Assembly (NCBI GenBank): GCA_041581055.1
Contig: JBFGCT010000053.1
Coordinates: 1 to 22,232 of the forward strand
Source: JBFGCT01 sp041581055
Lineage (GTDB): Bacteria; Actinomycetota; Acidimicrobiia; Acidimicrobiales; Ilumatobacteraceae
Direction of reading: 5' to 3'
Length of the DNA stretch: 22,232 nucleotides
This document shows, piece by piece, positions 1 to 7,120 of the stretch; position 1 is the first letter of the stretch; the number at the start of each line of letters is the position of its first letter. Under the pieces are notes generated by a model. The model saw only the letters and a program-made list of their open reading frames with translations. It was not told the DNA's origin and ran no database searches. The translations under genes and the position numbers were made by a program.

Positions 1-103
1 CGAGCTCGACGGCGGTGAACAACCGGGCGCGCATCGACGGGGTTCGCTCGAGGGACCGCCGGAAGCGCTCGATGTCGACCAGGTCGACGCCGATCCCGAT
101 CAT
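1..103 (-). CDS. acpS: Holo-[acyl-carrier-protein] synthase, N-terminal part (cut by window edge)
   Basis: AcpS transfers the 4'-phosphopantetheine arm of coenzyme A to acyl carrier protein, making it active for fatty-acid synthesis in the cytoplasm. Only the first 34 codons are inside the window. They read MIGIGVDLVDIERFRRSLER and then end in RARLFTAVEL, which is the characteristic AcpS opening. The Asp in the GxDxVxIxR motif (D7) is the metal-binding aspartate of the family. The ATG overlaps the glmS stop codon (ATGA), so the two genes are probably translationally coupled; glmS-acpS adjacency is known in other actinobacteria such as Streptomyces. The identification rests on a short but very typical motif. 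The rest of the gene lies beyond position 1. Confidence 0.88.
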   Translation of the reverse strand, partial: MIGIGVDLVDIERFRRSLERTPSMRARLFTAVEL

Positions 104-3100
104 CAAGCCCCGCGGCGCCAGTGGTCAGCGGTGTCCGAGATCGGGCCGATCAGGAGCTCCTGCACCGGCAGCTCGCCGAGCAGGGACTCGTCGAAGGTCC
201 CCTCGGTCTCCGACACCCAGTCGACGAGGCGGTCGTACCGCCGGTCGTAGCCCTGGAGCACGCCGCGCATGACGTCGGCCGGCAGCCGGTCGTGGAACCC
301 GACGTGCAACAAGGTGATGCCGGTGGTCTCGCCGGACTTGACCTCGGGAACGAGAATGACCGTGCGGCCGTCCCGTCGACCGATGGCGACCAGGATCTCC
401 TGCTCGGACACGACCCGTCGCTTGGTGCCGACGAGCAACCCGTCGCGCTCGACGCGGCTGGTCAGGTCGCGCGAGATCCCACCGCGGTCGATCACCGAGA
501 CCTGGTCGCCGTCGACGCCGTACCTGGTGTACCCGCGAACATCGGCCACGGCGGGGTCGAGGTCGGCGAGCACCTTCAACGTCCGATAGGTGAGCACGTC
601 GCGACCCGCGCCGGCCGCCAGCGTCGCCTGCACCAGCGGGCGGTCGATGATGCCCTCGTCGCTGCGCGAGATGCCGACGGTGACCGTCTTGGCCTGGTGC
701 TTGATCGTGTCGATCGGCCGGGTCAGCTCGTCGATGCTCCTGGTGAGCGCGCTCATCAGGTCGTCGATCACGGCGCCCGGCGTCCCGACCTTGCCCGAAC
801 TGGCCTGGTAGCGCTCCATCGGACGGTCGGACATCACGTCGCTGAGCAGCGTCGACAACCGCACGGCGGTCGACGCCTCGAGCTGCCCGTCGTAGATCCC
901 CGAGCGGAGCATGTCGTGGTAGACGTTGGCCGGCCGGCGTAGCGACATGCGCAGCTCGGCGACCACCTCGTCGCCCGTTCGACCGGTGCCGACGAGGTGC
1001 TCGATCGACTCGCGGCCGACGCGTAGCGGGTCGGCGGAGGCGTCGATGGCGAGCGCCGCCTCGTACCCGAAGAGATGGCCGACCATCGCCGACAGGATGA
1101 ACCCGAGCGACGGGTCGACCGGCGGAACCTCGATCGTCGCGTCGGCGTGGTATCGCGCCTCGCCGTCGTCGGCGATCACCACCGGCGTCGCCTTGTGCGC
1201 CCTGAAGATGGCGACCTCCTTGGCGACGTCGTCGGCGTTGGACCCGACCAGCCCGGCCGCGCAGACCAAGATCAGCGGCTCGGACGACAGGTCGATGTGC
1301 TTCTTGTCCTCGGTCGCGTCGCAGGACATCGACTTGTAGCAGAGCTCGCTCAGCTTGATCCGGACCTCCTCGGCGGCGACCTTGTTCGGACCGTTGCCGA
1401 CGACCGCCCAGTAGCGCCTCGACGGCGCCAGGCGATGTGCCGCCTCGGCGACGGTCGACCGGCGGCGCAGCACCTCGGTCATCGCCTCGGGGATCGCCCG
1501 CAGCGACGCGAGGAGCCGGGCGCGCCGTTCGGCGTCTCCCAGGCCGGCCGCGTCGGCGATCGCGCACGACAGCAGCGCGCCGGCCGCGACCTGGGCGTAG
1601 AACGCCTTGGTCGACGCGACGCTCATCTCGACGTCGCGCCCGTCGGAGGTGTAGAGGACGCCGTCGGCCTTGTCGGTCAGGTCGCTGTTGCGCCGGTTGA
1701 CGATGCCGATCACGCTCGCCCCGCGGGCCCGCAACAGGTCGACGGTGCGGTTGGTGTCGGTCGTCGTGCCGGACTGGCTGACGGCGACGGCGAGCGTGTC
1801 GGACATGTCGAGGCGCATGCCGAACCCGGAGAGCTCGGTGGCGGTGACCGCGTCGATGTCGAGCGCCGACCCGGTCAACTCGTCGAGGATGGCCGCCATG
1901 CTCTGCCCGGCGACGGCGGCGGTCCCCTGGCCGATGACCCGCACCCGCCTGATCGTCCCGTCGGCGAGCCGGGCGGCGACCGACGGCGGCATCGCCCGCT
2001 CACCGACGGAGGCGGCGAGCGCGCCGTCGCGGTCGACGATCTTGCCGCGCAGCGTCTTGGCGAAGCTCGCCGGCGCCTCGCAGATCTCCTTCAGCAGGAA
2101 GTGCGGCGCGTCTCCGAGGTCGATGTCGCGCGTCGTGACCTCCGCCCGGACGACATCGCCGGCGTCGACCGGCGCCGGCGCCCCGCTGTAGCCGAGCCGG
2201 GTGATCCCGCGCAGCTCCCCGGCGTGCGCCGCGTCGAGCACGACGACCTCGCCACCGTGTTCGCCGTCGAGGCGGACGTACTCGGCGGTCTCCTCGACGA
2301 CGCCGTACGGCTCGCTGGCGACGACGAAGCAGTCGTCGGCCAGACCGACGTAGAGCCCCTGGCCGCTGCCGCGCAGCGCGAAGTACAGCCGGGAGGGCTC
2401 GCCGGCCGACGCCGCCCCGATCGCCACGGACCCCTCGAACGACGCGACCGTGCGCCGGAACGCCTCGGTCGCGACGAGCCCCGCGGCGATCGACCGGGAC
2501 ATCATCGTCGGGATGACCTTGGCGTCGGTCGTGATCGGACCGGGGATCCGCAGCGCGTGCTCCGCCCGCAGGTCGGCGTGGTTGTCGACGTCGCCGTTGA
2601 GGGCGGCGACGACGTACGGCGCGGGGGGCTCGCCCGCCGGCTGCTCCATCTCGACGGAGTTCAGCGGATGGGTGTTCGGCTGGCTGATGATCCCGACGCT
2701 GGCCCACCTCGTGTGGCCGAGCAGGGCGACGCGCGCGGTCGGGGACTCGAGGGCCCGGCGCAGCAGCGGGTCGGCGGCCAGCGCGGCCCTGATCGCCGCC
2801 GTGTTGTCGCCGAGCTCGCCGATCTCGGCGGCCGCCTTGTACACGAACGACAGACAGTCGCCGGCCAGCACGACCGAACCGGACTGGAAGAGCGGGTCGA
2901 CGCCGCGCTCGTCGAGGAGCGCGGAGAGCGCCGCCGGCTCGATCGCGTGACCCCAGACGAACAGGTGGATGCCGGCGGAGTCGCGTCCCCTGACCTCCAG
3001 CCGGTCGATCGCCGCCAACGCCTGCTGCACCGCCAGGTAGCCGGCGAGCTTGGGGGCGGTGACGTCACCAACGGCGAGCGCCTCGACCTCGCGGACCGCT

Positions 3101-3465
3101 CGCAAGCGGTCGTTGCGGATCGCCCAGAGCACGTCTTTGAGCGCGATCAACCCGGCCGCGGCCCGCTCGAGCGCGTCGGGGTCGAGCCCGCCGTCGTTGG
3201 CGTCGAGCGACGCCTCGGTCGTCTCGACGAAGCCGTCGAGTTGGTCGAGGCGGGCCGTGAGCGAGGCGACGACGTCGACCCGGCCGGCGAGGGCCAGGAC
3301 GCCCGGGAGCCCGCGGAGCAGCCGATCGACGCCGATCAGCCCGTCGACGACCGCCGCCACGTCGGGCCGCGCGGCGAGCGCGCGATCGAGGCCGCCGACG
3401 AGTTCGTCGGCCGTCGGGGTCGGTCGCGTCGGGGGCCGGCTCAGGATGCCGATGATGCCGCACAT
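103..3465 (-). CDS. glmS: Glutamine--fructose-6-phosphate aminotransferase, unusually long form (1120 aa)
   Basis: GlmS uses glutamine nitrogen to convert fructose-6-phosphate to glucosamine-6-phosphate, the first step towards UDP-GlcNAc for peptidoglycan. All family landmarks are visible: Cys2 nucleophile (MCGIIG), RGRDSAG at 159-165, HTRWAS at 251-256, NTHP at 264-267, ALNG..DN at 288-295 and TDAKVI at 313-318. SIS domain 1 spans about 503-635 (SQSGTTTDT at 563-571, ASTKAFYAQ at 617-625) and SIS domain 2 about 680-807. Aligned by spacing to E. coli GlmS, K704, E707 and H723 match catalytic K485, E488 and H504. Usual length is about 600-625 aa. The excess sits in an insertion at about 10-150, a smaller one before HTRW, another at about 808-915, and a C-terminal domain after about 932. 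The sequence AKTVTVG at 925-931 resembles the canonical C-tail AKSVTVE. The ATG gives Cys at position 2, which fixes the start. It is 38 nt downstream of glmM. Function as GlmS is likely; the role of the extra segments is unknown. Confidence 0.9.
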   Translation of the reverse strand: MCGIIGILSRPPTRPTPTADELVGGLDRALAARPDVAAVVDGLIGVDRLLRGLPGVLALAGRVDVVASLTARLDQLDGFVETTEASLDANDGGLDPDALERAAAGLIALKDVLWAIRNDRLRAVREVEALAVGDVTAPKLAGYLAVQQALAAIDRLEVRGRDSAGIHLFVWGHAIEPAALSALLDERGVDPLFQSGSVVLAGDCLSFVYKAAAEIGELGDNTAAIRAALAADPLLRRALESPTARVALLGHTRWASVGIISQPNTHPLNSVEMEQPAGEPPAPYVVAALNGDVDNHADLRAEHALRIPGPITTDAKVIPTMMSRSIAAGLVATEAFRRTVASFEGSVAIGAASAGEPSRLYFALRGSGQGLYVGLADDCFVVASEPYGVVEETAEYVRLDGEHGGEVVVLDAAHAGELRGITRLGYSGAPAPVDAGDVVRAEVTTRDIDLGDAPHFLLKEICEAPASFAKTLRGKIVDRDGALAASVGERAMPPSVAARLADGTIRRVRVIGQGTAAVAGQSMAAILDELTGSALDIDAVTATELSGFGMRLDMSDTLAVAVSQSGTTTDTNRTVDLLRARGASVIGIVNRRNSDLTDKADGVLYTSDGRDVEMSVASTKAFYAQVAAGALLSCAIADAAGLGDAERRARLLASLRAIPEAMTEVLRRRSTVAEAAHRLAPSRRYWAVVGNGPNKVAAEEVRIKLSELCYKSMSCDATEDKKHIDLSSEPLILVCAAGLVGSNADDVAKEVAIFRAHKATPVVIADDGEARYHADATIEVPPVDPSLGFILSAMVGHLFGYEAALAIDASADPLRVGRESIEHLVGTGRTGDEVVAELRMSLRRPANVYHDMLRSGIYDGQLEASTAVRLSTLLSDVMSDRPMERYQASSGKVGTPGAVIDDLMSALTRSIDELTRPIDTIKHQAKTVTVGISRSDEGIIDRPLVQATLAAGAGRDVLTYRTLKVLADLDPAVADVRGYTRYGVDGDQVSVIDRGGISRDLTSRVERDGLLVGTKRRVVSEQEILVAIGRRDGRTVILVPEVKSGETTGITLLHVGFHDRLPADVMRGVLQGYDRRYDRLVDWVSETEGTFDESLLGELPVQELLIGPISDTADHWRRGA

Positions 3466-3503
3466 GGGCGATCAGGTTACCGACGCCACGTCGTGGAGCA
3501 GGG

Positions 3504-4853
3504 TCAGCCGAACCGCCGGCGGACGATCGACGCGAGCCGATCGGCGGCTGACCGCGCGGCGTGCTCGGTGGCCGCCTCGACCATCACCCGCACGAGCGGC
3601 TCGGTTCCGCTGGGCCGCACGAGCACGCGGCCCGACTCGCCGAGCTCGCCCTCGACCGCGGCGATGTCGGCCGCCAGCCGATCGGCGACGTCGGGAACTC
3701 GTCGGGCGACGCGCTCGTTGACCAACACCTGCGGCAACGACGTCATCGCCTGCGCGGCGATGTCGGCGAGCGGGCGGGCGGCGCGGGTGACGACATCGAG
3801 CAGCGCCACAGCGGTCAGCACCCCGTCACCGGTCGTGGCGTGGTCGGCGAAGATCACGTGCCCGCTCTGCTCGCCCCCCAACGACAGGTCGTGTGCCGCC
3901 AGCGCCTCGAGAACGTAGCGGTCGCCGACGGCGGTCTCGACGACGCCGATGCCCTGCTCGCGCATCGCCAACCGGAAGCCCAGGTTGGTCATCACCGTGA
4001 CGACGACCGCCCCGTGCCGCAGCGCAGCTCGGTCGCGCAGGTCGCGGGCGCAGATCGCGATCACGTGGTCGCCGTCGACGATCGCGCCAGTGTGGTCAAC
4101 GGCGATCAACCGGTCGGCGTCACCGTCGAGCGCGATCCCGACATCGGCCCGGTGATCGACGACCGCGGCGGCGACCGTCGACGGGTGGGTCGCGCCACAG
4201 GCGTCGTTGATGTTGCGCCCGTCGGGCCGATCGGCGATCACGACCAGATCGGCGCCGGCGGCCGCGAGCACCTCCGGGGCGACCTTCGTTCCGGCCCCGT
4301 TGGCGCAGTCGAGCACCACCCGCAGTCCGTCGAGCCGGCGGCCGCCGAGGAAGGCGAGGACGTGGTCGACGTACGGTCCGTGGTCGTCGGAACCGGTGAT
4401 CGAGCCAGGGCGGGCGGCCCCACTCCCGGCGAGGGTCTCCAGCTCGGACTCGATCTCGGTCTCGACGTCGTCGGAGAGCTTCGTGCCACCGCGGGCGAAG
4501 AGCTTGATGCCGTTGTCCGCGTAGGAGTTGTGCGAGGCCGAGACGACCGCCCCCATCGCCATGCGCCGCTGGGCCTCGAAGGCGACCATCGGCGTGGGCA
4601 CGACGCCGAGGTGGACGACGTCGACGCCCTCGACGGTGAAGCCGTCGGCGAGCGCCGCCTCGATGTCGGGCGTGGACTCGCGAGTGTCGCCGCCGAGCAC
4701 GACGACCGACTCGGGGTGATCGTGGCGCAGCACCAGGGCGGCGGCGCGGCCGAGCCGCGTCGCAAACTCGGGGGTCAGCTCGGAGTAGGCGACGCCGCGC
4801 ACCCCGTCGGTGCCGAATCTCAACGGCGGATCCGCGGCGTGGAGGGGCCGCAC
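3504..4853 (-). CDS. glmM: Phosphoglucosamine mutase
   Basis: GlmM interconverts glucosamine-6-phosphate and glucosamine-1-phosphate, the step right after GlmS on the way to UDP-GlcNAc. At 449 aa it has the normal family length. The phosphoserine loop is SASHN at 105-109 (catalytic Ser107), the magnesium loop is DGDADR at 243-248, the sugar-binding loop is GGEQSGH at 326-332 and the phosphate-binding loop is RPSGTEP at 413-419. The last two loops separate GlmM from generic phosphomannomutases only in combination with context; its place directly upstream of glmS supports glmM strongly. The start is GTG with no clear Shine-Dalgarno sequence. A TTG ten codons later, just before the conserved RFGTDGVRG, is an alternative start. 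Confidence 0.95.
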   Translation of the reverse strand: MRPLHAADPPLRFGTDGVRGVAYSELTPEFATRLGRAAALVLRHDHPESVVVLGGDTRESTPDIEAALADGFTVEGVDVVHLGVVPTPMVAFEAQRRMAMGAVVSASHNSYADNGIKLFARGGTKLSDDVETEIESELETLAGSGAARPGSITGSDDHGPYVDHVLAFLGGRRLDGLRVVLDCANGAGTKVAPEVLAAAGADLVVIADRPDGRNINDACGATHPSTVAAAVVDHRADVGIALDGDADRLIAVDHTGAIVDGDHVIAICARDLRDRAALRHGAVVVTVMTNLGFRLAMREQGIGVVETAVGDRYVLEALAAHDLSLGGEQSGHVIFADHATTGDGVLTAVALLDVVTRAARPLADIAAQAMTSLPQVLVNERVARRVPDVADRLAADIAAVEGELGESGRVLVRPSGTEPLVRVMVEAATEHAARSAADRLASIVRRRFG

Positions 4854-4888
4854 ATGAGCGTCACGGCGCCGAGACCGACCAGGCCGGT

Positions 4889-5284
4889 TCAGCGCTTGGT
4901 GAACTGCGGCGCCTTGCGGGCCTTCTTGAGGCCGTACTTCTTGCTCTCCTTCTTGCGCGGGTCGCGCCGCAGGAGTCCCGCCGTCTTGAGCACGTGGCGA
5001 CGCTCGGGGTCGAGCTCGACGAGCGAACGGGCGATCGCCATGCGCAGCGCGCCGGCCTGGCCGCTCGCCCCACCGCCGTGGATCGACGCCGTGATGTCGT
5101 ACGCCTCGCGGGTCTCGGTCACGTCGAGCGGCGCCGACACGACCATCCGCGAGGCGGCGGTCGTGAAGTAGTCCTCGAGGGACTTGCCGTTGATCGCGAA
5201 CTGGCCGGTGCCGGGCCGCAGCTGGGCGCGGGCGACGGCTTCCTTGCGGCGGCCGGTGGTCTGGGTGAGCGGTGCGGTTGCCAT
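4889..5284 (-). CDS. rpsI: 30S ribosomal protein uS9 (S9)
   Basis: uS9 is a small-subunit head protein whose C-terminal tail reaches the P-site tRNA. The 131-aa product has the usual length. The TTGRRKEAVARAQLRPG segment near residue 10 is the family signature, and the basic tail ends in the universal KR that contacts tRNA (FTKR at the C-terminus). The ATG at the upstream end is preceded by a GGAAGA ribosome-binding sequence. It follows rplM by 23 nt, the widely conserved rplM-rpsI pair, so the two are almost certainly cotranscribed. Confidence 0.97.
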   Translation of the reverse strand: MATAPLTQTTGRRKEAVARAQLRPGTGQFAINGKSLEDYFTTAASRMVVSAPLDVTETREAYDITASIHGGGASGQAGALRMAIARSLVELDPERRHVLKTAGLLRRDPRKKESKKYGLKKARKAPQFTKR

Positions 5285-5307
5285 GTCGTCGTCTTCCGGT
5301 CGTGCGG

Positions 5308-5754
5308 TCAGCGGGCCTTGGCGTGGTCGAGCACCAGCGGTGTCGGCGCCTGCGCGGAATGGGGATGGTTCGGGCCGGCGTAGACCTTCAGCTTGGTGAG
5401 CTGCTGGCGGCCCAGCGGGCCTTTCGGGAGCATGCCGCGGACGGACTTGCGGACCGCGTCAGCGGGCTTGCGCCGGTGCAGATGGCCGTAGCTCTCGGAC
5501 TTGATCCCGCCCGGATACCCGCTGTGGCGGTAGACCATCGTGCGGTCGGCCTTGCCCGAGGTCAACACGACCTTGTCGGCGTTGACGATGATCACGTGGT
5601 CGCCGGTGTCGAGGTTGGGGGTGTAGGACGGCTTGTGCTTGCCGCGCAGCAGGCGGGCGACCTCGGTGCAGAGCCGGCCGAGCACGAGGCCGTCGGCGTC
5701 GACGACGTGCCAGGCACGCTCGATCTCACTCGCTTTTGGTGTGTACGTCGCCAT
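5308..5754 (-). CDS. rplM: 50S ribosomal protein uL13 (L13)
   Basis: uL13 is an early-assembly 23S rRNA-binding protein. The 148-aa product shows the classical features: W-H-V-V-D-A near residue 15, LGRL soon after, a central HxxGYPGG segment (RHSGYPGG) and VRGMLPKGPLGRQ towards the C-terminus. The start is placed at the ATG giving MATYTPKASEIER, because this matches the family N-terminus and has GGAGA 8 nt upstream. A longer in-frame start 16 codons earlier would add an unrelated Arg-rich leader. A promoter-like sequence lies about 80 nt upstream, so rplM-rpsI-glmM-glmS-acpS can probably be transcribed separately from the main ribosomal cluster. Confidence 0.97.
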   Translation of the reverse strand: MATYTPKASEIERAWHVVDADGLVLGRLCTEVARLLRGKHKPSYTPNLDTGDHVIIVNADKVVLTSGKADRTMVYRHSGYPGGIKSESYGHLHRRKPADAVRKSVRGMLPKGPLGRQQLTKLKVYAGPNHPHSAQAPTPLVLDHAKAR

Positions 5755-5834
5755 GACGGGCATCTCCGTGCGCTCTCGGCTTCTCGATCGGACCCCTGCC
5801 ATGCGAACGTCGGCCGCCCAGAGGGAACCGTGAA

Positions 5835-5863
5835 ATGATACGGCCGCCGAGCTTCGGCGGCAA
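5835..5863 (-). promoter_or_regulatory. Sigma-70-type promoter in front of rplM
   Basis: On the minus strand TTGCCG (-35-like, 5858-5863) and TATCAT (-10-like, 5835-5840) are separated by exactly 17 bp. This is the best promoter match I found in the window. The predicted start is near 5828, giving a leader of about 73 nt before rplM. It would restart transcription after the glycosyltransferase gene interrupts the cluster. No experimental evidence is available. Confidence 0.6.
5843..5861. repeat. Perfect inverted repeat inside the rplM promoter spacer
   Basis: GCCGCCGA-GCT-TCGGCGGC: two 8-bp arms with a 3-nt centre, covering nearly the whole spacer and the last bases of the -35 element. It could be an operator for a repressor of rplM. 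It could also be the stem of a terminator for the upstream glycosyltransferase gene, since the minus-strand RNA continues CGTATCATTTC; that is only weakly U-rich. The repeat is certain; its role is inferred. Confidence 0.6.
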
Positions 5864-5920
5864 CGCGCCGGGCGCGTAACGTCGGCGTCGACCCGCTAGG
5901 CGACGCCCAGCGACGGGCCG

Positions 5921-7021
5921 TCACGCGCCGGCGGTCGATCGCTCGGCGGCGAGCACGCTCCGGAACCACGACTCGACCCTGGCGGCGAACGCCGCCGCCG
6001 AGTACAGCTCCTCGACGCGCTGGCGGCACACGACGCGGTCGATCGTGCGGACCCGCTCGACCGCCGCGACGAGCGCGCCGATGTCGTCTGCGGCCACGAC
6101 GAACCCGGTCTCGCCGTCGACGACGATCTCCGCCGGGCCGCCCCGGTCGTAGGTGATCACGGGAACCCCCGTCGCCATCGCCTCGATCGCCACGTTGCCG
6201 AACGCCTCGACCCACTTCGGGGTCATGATCATCGCCGTGCACCCGCCGATCTCGGCCTGCAGGGCGTCGGTCGGCAGGAACCCCCGGTAGTCGAGCCGGG
6301 CGGCGGGATGGGCGGCGCGCACCGCGTTCCAATACCCCTCGTCCTGGAGCTTGCCCCACACGCGCACCGCCAGGCCGGTGCGCGCCGACAGCGCGGCGAC
6401 GTCCTCGAGGCCCTTCTCCGGGGAGATCCGCCCGACGAATCCGAGGTGCGGCGGGCTGTCGGCCGTGACGCGCACCTCGTAGCGCTCGGTGACGATGCCG
6501 CTGCCGACGAGGCGAAACGCCTCCGGTGAGCGATACGTCGCGGCCTGCGCGGCGCTGTGGGCCGCGAGGCGACCCGGACACCGGCGGGCGACGTCGTCGA
6601 TCGCCAGGTCCATGGCGTCGTTGAGCGAGCCCATCGACACGAGGTGGAGCACCGGCGCCTGGAGCCAGCCGGTGAGATACAGGGGCAACCAGTCGTAGGC
6701 CATGTTGACGACGATGTCGAAATCGTGCTGGCGCCTGGCGACGTGCTGCCACATCGCCGCCAGCACCGATCCGGCCGGCAGCTCGACGGGGGCGCCGCGC
6801 CCGACGGTCTGGGCACTCACCTGGAGCGACCCCGGGATCTGGTGCACGTCGGCGCCGACGTGCCGCGAACCCTCCGGAGCGACGACCTCGACGTGGTGCC
6901 CGGCCGCGCCGAGCCCGTCGACGAGCGACTGCAACGTCAGCTCGACGCCGCCGCCGATCCCCGAGCCGAGTGGGCCGACCGGGGTCGAGGCGAGCAGGAC
7001 ACGCAGCCGATCGAGCGTCAC
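5921..7021 (-). CDS. Glycosyltransferase, GT4-like (GT-B fold)
   Basis: This 366-aa protein is probably a retaining, nucleotide-sugar-dependent glycosyltransferase. The N-terminal Rossmann half starts with STPVGPLGSGIGGGVELTL (12-30), a Gly-rich acceptor/phosphate loop. The C-terminal half contains GFVGRISPEKG (194-204), the donor-phosphate Arg and Lys (R198, K203), and the EX7E motif (E272 and E280 in EAFGNVAIEAMATG). No signal peptide or membrane segment is evident, so it should be cytoplasmic. The PVGPLGSG.GGGVELT loop reminds me of cyanobacterial GT4 enzymes annotated as UDP-glucose:tetrahydrobiopterin glucosyltransferases; this is a recollection from motif style and the acceptor is not determined. 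The start is GTG with a weak ribosome-binding site. It is divergent from the c-di-GMP gene and lies in the same direction as rplM, 166 nt away. Confidence 0.85.
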   Translation of the reverse strand: MTLDRLRVLLASTPVGPLGSGIGGGVELTLQSLVDGLGAAGHHVEVVAPEGSRHVGADVHQIPGSLQVSAQTVGRGAPVELPAGSVLAAMWQHVARRQHDFDIVVNMAYDWLPLYLTGWLQAPVLHLVSMGSLNDAMDLAIDDVARRCPGRLAAHSAAQAATYRSPEAFRLVGSGIVTERYEVRVTADSPPHLGFVGRISPEKGLEDVAALSARTGLAVRVWGKLQDEGYWNAVRAAHPAARLDYRGFLPTDALQAEIGGCTAMIMTPKWVEAFGNVAIEAMATGVPVITYDRGGPAEIVVDGETGFVVAADDIGALVAAVERVRTIDRVVCRQRVEELYSAAAFAARVESWFRSVLAAERSTAGA

Positions 7022-7023
7022 AA

Positions 7024-7040
7024 CCGACGGTCAACGTCGG
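7024..7040. repeat. Small inverted repeat in the divergent intergenic region
   Basis: CCGACG-GTCAA-CGTCGG: perfect 6-bp arms with a 5-nt centre, 3 nt upstream of the glycosyltransferase GTG start. It lies in the 99-nt gap that must hold both divergent promoters. It could be an operator or a leader hairpin, but a 6-bp repeat can occur by chance in GC-rich DNA. I saw no convincing -35/-10 pair for either gene in this gap; TACCGT at 7102-7107 is the only weak plus-strand -10 candidate. Confidence 0.3.
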
Positions 7041-7120
7041 CGTCTTCGCGGCTATTCCGGTCGACCGCGCACCATGCCTGCGAAGCGGGGCACGCGCCGC
7101 GTACCGTTGTGGCCGCGCTC

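Noticed and set aside
1075..3918. A 947-codon plus-strand open frame opposite glmS and glmM
   Set aside because: It mirrors the codon pattern of the real minus-strand genes in GC-rich DNA, is Arg/Asp/Val-rich, has no family motif, and covers two well-supported genes.
6557..7120. Upstream in-frame extension of the GGDEF-EAL protein (188 codons)
   Set aside because: It lies opposite the glycosyltransferase coding region and the intergenic gap, is low in hydrophobic residues, and precedes PAS1 without any domain. The ATG at 7121 is the better start.
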